From assembly GCA_937927775.1 (NCBI GenBank), contig CALBEF010000084.1, forward strand, positions 1 through 55,311: a stretch of DNA of 55,311 bases, read 5' to 3'. The notes beneath the pieces were generated by a model. The model saw nothing but the letters and a program-made list of their open reading frames with translations, made no database searches and was not told where the DNA came from. Numbering within the stretch: position 1 is the first letter of the stretch; the number at the start of each line of letters is the position of its first letter. A program made the translations under genes and the position numbers. The DNA is from an uncultured Anaerolineae bacterium (GTDB taxonomy: Bacteria; Chloroflexota; Anaerolineae; J036; Brachytrichaceae). Positions 32,883 through 41,550 of the stretch are shown here, one piece after another.

Positions 32883-33467
32883 ATGCCATTCCTGATCGAC
32901 GGCCACAATCTGATCGGCCAGATGCCGGACCTGTCATTGAGCGACCCCCATGACGAGGACAAGTTGATTGCGCGCCTCAGGCTGTTTGCCGAGCGCGCCA
33001 ACAAGCGCGTCACCGTCGTGTTTGACCCCAACCCGGCTGACACGACCCCGCGCATCGGGCCGGGCCGGGCCAGGCTGGGCAATCTGACCGTGCTCTATGC
33101 CCTGCCCGGCAGCAAAGCCGACGATGTGATTCGCAACATGGTGGGCGAGATCAGGGACAGACAGGGATGGATCGTGGTCACCTCTGACGCGGCTGTGGCC
33201 GGCTTCACCCGCGCAACCGGCATCCGCGTCGAGTCCTGCCCGGCGTTCCTCAAACGCCTGCGCGACGCGCTGTCTGAGCGCCCCGCCGGCGAGAAACCCC
33301 AGGCCGGCGCCCGCGAGATCGACAACTGGGCAGACGTGTTCAAAGAGCCGCAACCATCGGCAGATCACAAGCCGGTCGCGCCGCCGAGCAAACCCCCTCT
33401 CCCCAAAAAGAAGAAAAAGTCGGAAATCCTGGCCGAAAAGCTGCGCAACGTTCGGCCCCTGGTTTGA
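32883..33467 (+). CDS. NYN/PIN-like ribonuclease domain protein (YacP-like) with Lys-rich tail
   Basis: This is a 194-residue protein. Residues 1-125 resemble the YacP/NYN branch of the PIN nuclease fold: PFLIDGHNLIG (first acidic residue), VTVVFDPNP, SKADDVIRNMV (acidic pair) and IVVTSDAAVAGF (last acidic). Members of this fold are metal-dependent RNases. The C-terminal 70 residues are a Pro/Lys linker with a KKKKK run and a short basic helix, which could bind nucleic acid or ribosomes. It is divergent from ruvB with a shared 44-nt region holding an SOS box, so DNA damage control is possible. The mRNA should be leaderless. Confidence 0.8.
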   Translation: MPFLIDGHNLIGQMPDLSLSDPHDEDKLIARLRLFAERANKRVTVVFDPNPADTTPRIGPGRARLGNLTVLYALPGSKADDVIRNMVGEIRDRQGWIVVTSDAAVAGFTRATGIRVESCPAFLKRLRDALSERPAGEKPQAGAREIDNWADVFKEPQPSADHKPVAPPSKPPLPKKKKKSEILAEKLRNVRPLV

Positions 33468-33590
33468 CCGAAGTGTGCTATCTTTCCGGCTTTGAAAATT
33501 CCGGCGGCTCAACCGAGCGCCCCAGGCCGGCCTGCGCCTGCGCGCGATCGGGCAGCAACCGGCCTGTTTGTCACCGTAAAACGGAGTGCC

Positions 33591-35381
33591 ATGAACGCCC
33601 CTGTCACACACCCGAAATTGATTCAATGGATACAAGATGTAGCCGAGCTGTGCCAACCGGAGCGCATCCACTGGTGCGACGGGAGCGAGGCGGAGTACGA
33701 CCGGCTGATGCAACAGATGGTCGCTGCCGGCATGGCGACACCGCTCAACCCCGCCAGGCGCCCCAACAGCTTTCTCTTCCGCTCTGACCCGAGTGACGTG
33801 GCCCGCGTGGAAGATCGCACCTACATCAGCGCATCATCGCGCGATGACGCCGGCCCGAACAACAACTGGATCGCGCCGGACGAGCTGAAAGCCGTCATGC
33901 GCGGCCTGTACGCCGGCTGTATGCGCGGTCGCACCCTGTACATCATCCCCTTCTCGATGGGACCGCTCGGCTCGCCCATGGCCCGTATCGGGGTTGAGCT
34001 AACCGACAGCCCCTACGTCGTGTGCAATATGCGCATCATGACCCGCATGGGGACGAAGGTTCTGGAGGCGCTCGGCAGCGACGGAGAGTTTGTGCCCTGC
34101 CTGCATTCGGTCGGCGCGCCGTTGGCGCCGGGCGCCGCAGACAAGTTGTGGCCGTGCGCGCCGATCGATCACAAATACATCAGCCACTTCCCGGAGGAAA
34201 ACCTGATCTGGTCCTTTGGCTCCGGCTATGGCGGGAACGCGCTGCTGGGCAAGAAATGCTTTGCCCTGCGCATCGCCTCGGCCATGGCCCGGCGCGAAGG
34301 CTGGATGGCCGAGCACATGCTGATCGTGCGTTTGATCAGTCCGCAGGGGCGTCGGTTTCATATTGCCGCCGCGTTCCCGTCGGCCTGCGGCAAGACCAAC
34401 CTGGCCATGCTGCGCCCCACCCTTCCGGGCTGGAAAGCCGAGTGCATCGGCGACGATATCGCCTGGATGTGGATTCATACGGATGGGCGCCTGCACGCCA
34501 TCAACCCGGAAGCCGGCTTCTTCGGCGTCGCGCCCGGCACATCCTATCAATCGAATCCGGGCGCAATGGACACATTGAAGGCGAACATCATCTACACCAA
34601 CTGCGCCCTGACCGACGACGGCGATGTGTGGTGGGAAGGGATGAGCGAACCGCCGGCGCACGCCATCGACTGGCTGGGCTGCGACTGGCATCCCGGCGAG
34701 CGCCACACCGCCGCGCATGCCAACGCGCGCTTTACCGCGCCGGCGGCGCAGTGCCCGGTGATCTCGCCCGACTGGGAGCACCCCGACGGCGTGCCGATCG
34801 ACATCCTGATCTTCGGCGGCCGGCGCTCGCAGGTCATGCCGCTGGTCACCGAAGCGTTCGACTGGGATCATGGCGTGTTTATGGGCGCAACCGTCGCTTC
34901 AGAAACCACAGCCGCCAACATCGGGGCCGTTGGCAAACTGCGCCGCGATCCCTTTGCCATGCTGCCCTTCTGCGGCTACAACATGGCCGACTACTTCCAG
35001 CATTGGTTCGACATGGGCGACCGACTGGGCGGCAAAGCGCCGCGCATTTTCTACGTGAACTGGTTCCGCAAGAGCGCCGAGGGCAAATGGCTGTGGCCGG
35101 GGTTCGGAGAGAACAGCCGTGTGCTCAAATGGATGTGCGAGCGCGTCGAGGGCAAGGCACAGGGCAAGCGCACGCCCATCGGCATCCACCCGCAGGCGGG
35201 CGAACTCGAACTGGCCGGCCTGGACATCCAGCCCGATCACCTGGAGCAGTTGTTCCGGGTTGATCCGGCAGACTGGCGATGCGAGGCCGCCGACATCGCG
35301 CAATACTTCCAGACGTTCGGCGCGCGGCTGCCGGCCCGCCTGCAAGCGCAACTGGATCGGCTTCGAGCGCGTCTGGCGTAG
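33591..35381 (+). CDS. pckG: Phosphoenolpyruvate carboxykinase (GTP)
   Basis: PckG converts oxaloacetate and GTP to PEP, CO2 and GDP, the entry to gluconeogenesis. The 596-residue protein has family landmarks: [40 protein letters not shown], the P-loop with hyperreactive Cys [11 protein letters not shown] (about residues 263-273), CIGDDIAWM (metal Asp pair), [36 protein letters not shown] and [22 protein letters not shown]. Length and motifs are those of the GTP, not ATP, enzyme. The ATG follows GGAG by 6 nt; an upstream in-frame ATG at 33492 lacks family similarity. A strong hairpin lies downstream. Confidence 0.98.
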   Translation: MNAPVTHPKLIQWIQDVAELCQPERIHWCDGSEAEYDRLMQQMVAAGMATPLNPARRPNSFLFRSDPSDVARVEDRTYISASSRDDAGPNNNWIAPDELKAVMRGLYAGCMRGRTLYIIPFSMGPLGSPMARIGVELTDSPYVVCNMRIMTRMGTKVLEALGSDGEFVPCLHSVGAPLAPGAADKLWPCAPIDHKYISHFPEENLIWSFGSGYGGNALLGKKCFALRIASAMARREGWMAEHMLIVRLISPQGRRFHIAAAFPSACGKTNLAMLRPTLPGWKAECIGDDIAWMWIHTDGRLHAINPEAGFFGVAPGTSYQSNPGAMDTLKANIIYTNCALTDDGDVWWEGMSEPPAHAIDWLGCDWHPGERHTAAHANARFTAPAAQCPVISPDWEHPDGVPIDILIFGGRRSQVMPLVTEAFDWDHGVFMGATVASETTAANIGAVGKLRRDPFAMLPFCGYNMADYFQHWFDMGDRLGGKAPRIFYVNWFRKSAEGKWLWPGFGENSRVLKWMCERVEGKAQGKRTPIGIHPQAGELELAGLDIQPDHLEQLFRVDPADWRCEAADIAQYFQTFGARLPARLQAQLDRLRARLA

Positions 35382-35390
35382 AGAGACGCT

Positions 35391-35467
35391 GGCGCGCAAT
35401 GTAGGCGCGCCTCTCCCTCTTGCTGACATCGACAGGTGTCGGACTTCTCGGAGAAGTCCGGCACCTG
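35391..35467. repeat. Two strong hairpins downstream of pckG (REP-like)
   Basis: The first is GGCGCGC-AATGTAG-GCGCGCC (35391-35411). The second (35433-35467) is a 35-nt, almost perfect inverted repeat with 17 paired positions and a one-base centre; its arms begin CAGGTGTCGGACTTCTC. No T-run follows. They occupy most of the 106-nt gap between the convergent pckG and coiled-coil genes and may end both transcripts. Confidence 0.75.
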
Positions 35468-35487
35468 AGCGCCTGCCAGGACAGGCT

Positions 35488-36228
35488 CTAAGCCTGCGCC
35501 GAAGCAAGCATAGAACCAGACTCAACGGCATGGCCGTTGGTGACAATCCAGGCCGCGGTCTGCTGCACTGCCTGGATACCCTCAGCAGTCAGGTCTTCTC
35601 CTGCGACAACAGGAATGGCTGTTACGCCCGGAATTTTCTCCAGCAGGCGTGCGCGGCGCACAGCGCGCTCGACATCGCGCGCGTCAATCCTGGCGGATAT
35701 TTCAACCGCGAGATACACCTCACGGTCATCGGCGAGACGCCGGCCGCGAATCACAGCGTCAAGACGCGCAATTTCCTCCACGTCCGCTTCAGCAAGCGCC
35801 CCGTCGGCGCTTGCGGCGCTCAACAGGTTATCGAGTTCGGCATCGGTGAGGAGTCTGGGCTTGCGGATGATGCGTCGGAAGTAAGCAAAGGGCCGTTCGC
35901 GGTATTTCCGTTCGAGGGAATCGCCTTTGAGAGTTCCCACGTCAGTCTTCAGAACGGCTACATCAGCCTTCAGAACGGCTACATCAGCCTTCAGAACGGC
36001 TACATCAGTCTTCAGAACGGCTACATCAGCCTTCAGGACCTCGACATCCTGCTCGACGCGATAGAGGCGCTTGTTCATCTCTTCAACAACCCTGGTCAGG
36101 TCGCGGAGCAGGCCGGGCAATGAGAGGATTTCTTCGCCGAGAAGTTCACGGCGCAAAGCTTCCTTCCATTCGGGCTTTGTCCGAAGGATTTCGAGCAGGT
36201 CGCGGAAGTCTTCAACAGTGAACGCCAT
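35488..36228 (-). CDS. Coiled-coil protein with variable heptad repeats; possible nuclease-like C-terminal domain
   Basis: This is a 246-residue protein. Residues 1-45 are helical, and about 45-100 form a coiled coil built from near-identical seven-residue units VLKADVA/VLKTDVA. Each unit is encoded by a 21-bp DNA tandem repeat (35942-36035). The C-terminal domain of about 130 residues contains ADVEEIARLDAVIRGRRL and EVYLAVEISARIDARDVERAVRRARLLEK. This resembles the PD-(D/E)XK-like proteins with upstream coiled coils (DUF3782-type) common in cyanobacteria and Chloroflexota, but I cannot confirm the catalytic residues. The ATG at 36228 is chosen because a TATAAT lies 7 nt upstream; an in-frame ATG 9 nt upstream is possible. 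Confidence 0.7.
   Translation of the reverse strand: MAFTVEDFRDLLEILRTKPEWKEALRRELLGEEILSLPGLLRDLTRVVEEMNKRLYRVEQDVEVLKADVAVLKTDVAVLKADVAVLKADVAVLKTDVGTLKGDSLERKYRERPFAYFRRIIRKPRLLTDAELDNLLSAASADGALAEADVEEIARLDAVIRGRRLADDREVYLAVEISARIDARDVERAVRRARLLEKIPGVTAIPVVAGEDLTAEGIQAVQQTAAWIVTNGHAVESGSMLASAQA
35942..36035. repeat. 21-bp tandem repeats in the coiled-coil coding region
   Basis: About four and a half copies of a 21-bp unit containing CTTCAGAACGGCTACATCAG, differing mainly by C/T at one position. The unit length equals one heptad of the coiled coil, so copy-number changes would stay in frame. Confidence 0.9.
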
Positions 36229-36235
36229 CACCTGC

Positions 36236-36241
36236 ATTATA
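36236..36241 (-). promoter_or_regulatory. -10 box TATAAT, 7 nt before an ATG (leaderless)
   Basis: Minus-strand TATAAT, GCAGGTG, ATG at 36228. It supports the shorter start for the coiled-coil gene. Confidence 0.7.
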
Positions 36242-36314
36242 CGCCCACCCTGCCTGGATAAGGATGCATTTCTTTGCCGGGGCATGTTGCCCGGCTTTTG
36301 CCCGGCAATCAGTA

Positions 36315-36343
36315 TTGACATCGTTGCCTATATGGATTAAGAT
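36315..36343 (+). promoter_or_regulatory. Strong promoter of the lipoprotein gene
   Basis: TTGACA (36315-36320), 17-nt spacer, TAAGAT (36338-36343). The predicted leader is about 30 nt and holds AAAGGAGG. This is one of the two most consensus-like promoters in the window. Confidence 0.85.
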
Positions 36344-36380
36344 CGCGCCATCATTCCAGTATGCGTAAAGGAGGTATCGC

Positions 36381-37373
36381 ATGAAGAAAGCTCTGACCCT
36401 TCTGATCCTGGCCGGCGTTGCCCTGACTGCCTGCGCTCCGCGCCCGGCCGGCCCGCCTGCGGCCCCCGCCGCGCCCGGCGCAACCGCCGTCGCGCAAGCC
36501 CCAACCAAGCCGCCGGCCCCCACCGACACCCCGGCCCCCACCATCGCCCCCACCGACACCCCGGCCCCGACGGACACCCCGGCCCCCACCATCGCCCCCA
36601 CCGCCGAGCCGGAGTTCAAGATCTGGCCGGCCGAGCACTACGCCCACTTCCCGCGCGACCCCGACGGCCGCCTGATCGGCCTGCAGGACCGCCCCATCAT
36701 CAACTACTCGCCGACCATGATCACCGGCAAACCCTGCCCGCGCGTCAAGCGCTGGGGCGTGCGCAGGATCACCCCGGAGCCGCCGTTCGAGCCGTATTAC
36801 GTCGTCGACAACCCCTGCGTCATCCAGAACGCCATCGACGACGGCCTGCGCGCCCTGTTCTACTGGCCCAGCGGCTACCCCGACCAGCAGTATTACTACG
36901 ACAAAATCGCGCCGCTGTTCAAGACCGACCCCGTCGCGCAGTGGGCGCTGACCGAGGGCACGGCCGAGCAGTTCACCGAGCTGCGGCTGGGCGGCTACCA
37001 GATGTGCGACAAGCCGATCTACACCCTGCTGGATGTCTTCTCCGGCACGCCCGTGCTGCAGATACCCTTCGCCGAGCGGAACGAGGGCAAGCTGCTGCAG
37101 GTGCGCCTGATCCAGGCGGCCGGCTACGCCGAGCCGTTCTCCTGCAAGCGGTATGCGCGCAGCGACGGCGAGTTCGTCCGCCAGTACGCCCTGACGGAGG
37201 CCGACATGGAGGGCGTGCTGGAGAACAGGGCCATCGTGATCACCTTCCAGATCGTCTACAACGACAGGACCGGGCGCTGGCAGGGCCAGTTGTTCGTTCC
37301 GAAGGCCCCGCCGCTGCTGAACTACCGCGAGCGGGTGCTGTTTCTGCTGAGCGAGTCGCCGGTCAAGCCGTGA
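36381..37373 (+). CDS. Lipoprotein with Pro/Thr linker and uncharacterised C-terminal domain
   Basis: This is a 330-residue surface lipoprotein. MKKALTLLILAGVALTAC is a lipoprotein signal with lipobox LTAC, acylated at Cys18. Residues about 40-75 are a repeat-rich APTDTPAPTIAPTDTPAPT linker. The remaining 250 residues form a compact domain I do not recognise, with several Cys (KPCPRV, NPCVI, QMCDK, FSCKRY), aromatic clusters (YWPSGYPDQQYYYDK) and a likely beta-rich end. Codons are strongly C/G-ending (CTG, GAC, ATC, TAC), more uniformly than in neighbours. With a near-consensus promoter and an AAAGGAGG ribosome site this suggests high expression. A hairpin terminator follows. Confidence 0.8.
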   Translation: MKKALTLLILAGVALTACAPRPAGPPAAPAAPGATAVAQAPTKPPAPTDTPAPTIAPTDTPAPTDTPAPTIAPTAEPEFKIWPAEHYAHFPRDPDGRLIGLQDRPIINYSPTMITGKPCPRVKRWGVRRITPEPPFEPYYVVDNPCVIQNAIDDGLRALFYWPSGYPDQQYYYDKIAPLFKTDPVAQWALTEGTAEQFTELRLGGYQMCDKPIYTLLDVFSGTPVLQIPFAERNEGKLLQVRLIQAAGYAEPFSCKRYARSDGEFVRQYALTEADMEGVLENRAIVITFQIVYNDRTGRWQGQLFVPKAPPLLNYRERVLFLLSESPVKP

Positions 37374-37387
37374 AAGGCAGAAGACAC

Positions 37388-37422
37388 ATCCCCGGCATCT
37401 TGCAGATGCCGGGGATATTTTC
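37388..37422 (+). terminator. Rho-independent-like terminator after the lipoprotein gene
   Basis: A 12-bp stem (core CCCCGGCATC / GATGCCGGGG, 37390-37399 and 37405-37414) with loop TTGCA, followed by ATTTTC. It is 15 nt after the stop codon and just before the next gene's promoter. Confidence 0.75.
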
Positions 37423-37434
37423 ATCCACACCCCT

Positions 37435-37440
37435 TATAAT
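37435..37440 (+). promoter_or_regulatory. -10 box TATAAT, 6 nt before an ATG (leaderless)
   Basis: TATAAT, CGCTGC, ATG at 37447. Confidence 0.75.
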
Positions 37441-37446
37441 CGCTGC

Positions 37447-38223
37447 ATGGACGAGCGGCACGTTGTCGCCACGCCGGAGAGCGTCAGCTTCAGCTATGAC
37501 ATCGCCGGCATCGGCTCGCGCTTCATGGCCGCCTTTGTGGACTTTCTGGCCTACTTCGTGATTGCGATCGGCGTGTCCATCCTCTACGGCCAGATCAACC
37601 GGCGCATCTCAGACCCCGCGCTCTCCGGCGCGCTGGAAGCGGTCTACATTGGCTTCACATTCCTGTTGTACTGGGCGTATTACATCGTGTTCGAGCTGGT
37701 ATGGGGCGGTCAATCGCCGGGCAAAAGGCTGGTCGGGCTGCGCGTGATTCGGATTGACGGCGCGCCGGCTGCGCCGGGGCAGATTGTGATCCGCAATGTC
37801 ATGCGACTGGTCGATCTGTTTCCGGGGTTCTATGTGACCGGCCTGGTGACGATGTTTGTCAACCACCAGTCCAGGCGGTTGGGCGACCTTGCCGCCGGCA
37901 CGCTGGTCGTGCGCGAGGGGCGCAAAGTGTCGCTGTCGCAGTTGTCGTATGCGCTTGCGCCGGCCACCCGTCTTTCCGAACAGGCTGCCGCAGAGGCAGC
38001 CGCGCTGCCGCTTCACCGGCTGGATCGAGAGCGACGCAATCTGGCGCGCGAGTTCATCGCGCGGCGGAGCGCCATGCCCCCTCATCAGCGCGGGCGGCTG
38101 GCGATGCAGATTGCCGGCGCGGTTTCGCAGCAACTGGACATGCCGCAGCCGGCAAACCCGGCCGCAGCCGAGTATCTGCTGGAGCTAACCGTGTCGGCGG
38201 CGGAACAAGGCAACAGAGAGTAG
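37447..38223 (+). CDS. RDD-family membrane protein
   Basis: This is a 258-residue protein with an N-terminal RDD domain of three helices: SRFMAAFVDFLAYFVIAIGVSILY, IGFTFLLYWAYYIVFELVW and the third, around DLFPGFYVTGLVTMFV. The loop GGQSPGKRLVGLRVIRIDG and SRRLGDLAAGTLVV are conserved RDD blocks. The last 90 residues are a charged Ala-rich cytoplasmic tail. RDD proteins have been linked to ion transport and membrane signalling, but no function can be assigned. The leaderless ATG is 6 nt after TATAAT. The gene converges with ahcY. Confidence 0.88.
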   Translation: MDERHVVATPESVSFSYDIAGIGSRFMAAFVDFLAYFVIAIGVSILYGQINRRISDPALSGALEAVYIGFTFLLYWAYYIVFELVWGGQSPGKRLVGLRVIRIDGAPAAPGQIVIRNVMRLVDLFPGFYVTGLVTMFVNHQSRRLGDLAAGTLVVREGRKVSLSQLSYALAPATRLSEQAAAEAAALPLHRLDRERRNLAREFIARRSAMPPHQRGRLAMQIAGAVSQQLDMPQPANPAAAEYLLELTVSAAEQGNRE

Positions 38224-38235
38224 TAGTAGAGGAGG

Positions 38236-38273
38236 AAAAAAACCTCCCAAAAGGCCATAGGCCTTTTGGGAGG
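38236..38273 (-). terminator. Rho-independent terminator of ahcY
   Basis: A perfect 14-bp stem (arms 38243-38256 and 38260-38273, CCTCCCAAAAGGCC paired) with a 3-nt loop. On the minus strand it is followed by a run of seven T (38236-38242). It can also end the convergent RDD transcript. Confidence 0.93.
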
Positions 38274-38293
38274 GAGCATCCGGCAGACGACGC

Positions 38294-40548
<2,255 letters not shown>

Positions 40549-40585
40549 CTTCGGATTTTGGATTGTGGATTGTGGATTTGGGGCT
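40549..40585. repeat. Polarised AT-rich micro-repeat before the kinase start
   Basis: Plus strand: CTTCGGATTTTGGATTGTGG and then GATTGTGGATTTGGGG. The GATTTTGG end lies 5 nt from the start codon (minus strand). Confidence 0.8.
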
Positions 40586-40646
40586 GGGCGCGCAGAAGTT
40601 TTTCCTTCGCCACACTGCGGGGCTTCGGCCTGGGAGCGTTCAAGAG

Positions 40647-41345
40647 CTATTTGCGCGCTCTGGGGTTCTCGAAGCGATAGCCCTGGCGGCGCACCGTGCG
40701 CAGATAGACCGGGTCAGCCGGATCGTCTTCGATAGCCTCTCGCAGCCAGCGAATATGAACGTCCAGCGTGCGGGTGTCGCCCATGAACGAAGTCTCCCAC
40801 ACCTGCTGCATCAGAAACTTGCGCGTCAGCACTTCGCCGGGGCGCTGCATGAACAACTGCAACAGCTTCGACAGCTTGGGGTTGAGATACAGTTCTTCGG
40901 AGCGTTTGCGCAGGATGCCATCGGCAGGCCGAAAAATCAGGTCGCCGCAACGCAGCTCCAGCGACTGGCCTTCGGGCATGAGCTTTTCGACGCGGGTCAG
41001 GAAGCGCCGCAATTGCAAGGGACGGGGAATGAAGGCGTCGGCGCAGGCGAACGCCGGCGGGGTTGCGCCATTCTGAGCCGCGCCGGCCGGCTGCTCCGGG
41101 CCCAGCAGCACAATCGGCACATCCGCCATGCGCCTGATCGACTGACACAGCCGTTCGACGCTGACGCGCAGAGAGGGCGCGTCAACCACAACCAGGGCCG
41201 GCAGGTCTTTCTGCATGAAGTCGAGGGCGTTTCTGGCAGAGCGCACCCACGCCACACGATACCCGTGTTGCTCCAGCGTGGGGCCTACCGAATCTCCGAG
41301 GCCGCCCTGCACCAGTAGGATTTTCCTGATCGTCGTTCTCTTCAT
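40647..41345 (-). CDS. OmpR-type response regulator with degenerate receiver domain
   Basis: This is a 232-residue protein. The C-terminal winged-helix DNA-binding domain (about residues 130-228) is clear: LYLNPKLSKLLQLFMQRPGEVLTRKFLMQQVW...RTLDVHIRWLREAI...VYLRTVRRQGYRF. The N-terminal receiver keeps a possible phospho-acceptor Asp55 (LVVVDAPSLR). However, the acidic pair that binds magnesium at the end of strand 1 is replaced (ILLVQGGLGD), and the invariant Lys of strand 5 is Arg (FIPRPL). It is therefore probably a phosphorylation-independent regulator. No histidine kinase is adjacent. Targets are unknown; the downstream kinase-ahcY genes are on the same strand after about 98 nt. Confidence 0.88.
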   Translation of the reverse strand: MKRTTIRKILLVQGGLGDSVGPTLEQHGYRVAWVRSARNALDFMQKDLPALVVVDAPSLRVSVERLCQSIRRMADVPIVLLGPEQPAGAAQNGATPPAFACADAFIPRPLQLRRFLTRVEKLMPEGQSLELRCGDLIFRPADGILRKRSEELYLNPKLSKLLQLFMQRPGEVLTRKFLMQQVWETSFMGDTRTLDVHIRWLREAIEDDPADPVYLRTVRRQGYRFENPRARK

Positions 41346-41537
41346 CGCTTCTGCGGCAGGGCTTGCGCGACGGCCAGGCCCCTGCTCCCTCGACAGATGA
41401 GAATGAACCGCGAGCGCCGATGACTGCGCCGGCAGGGCGCCTCCTTATCGGCGCGGCGCATTATACATCACAGCCCACTGCGCGCAAGGAATAGGTTTTA
41501 AGATTGAGCGTCTTTCTTTAAGCTTCGTTCATTCATG

Positions 41538-41543
41538 TAAGAT
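41538..41543 (+). promoter_or_regulatory. -10 box TAAGAT, 7 nt before an ATG (leaderless)
   Basis: TAAGAT, ACGCTGA, ATG at 41551. The -35 region (TCTTTA at 17 nt) is weak. The rest of the 205-nt gap back to the response regulator start shows no gene. Confidence 0.6.
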
Positions 41544-41550
41544 ACGCTGA

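Noticed and set aside
40549-40646. SAH or second SAM riboswitch ahead of the kinase-ahcY genes
   Set aside because: The 98-nt gap is repeat plus unstructured sequence, with no match to the conserved elements of those aptamers.
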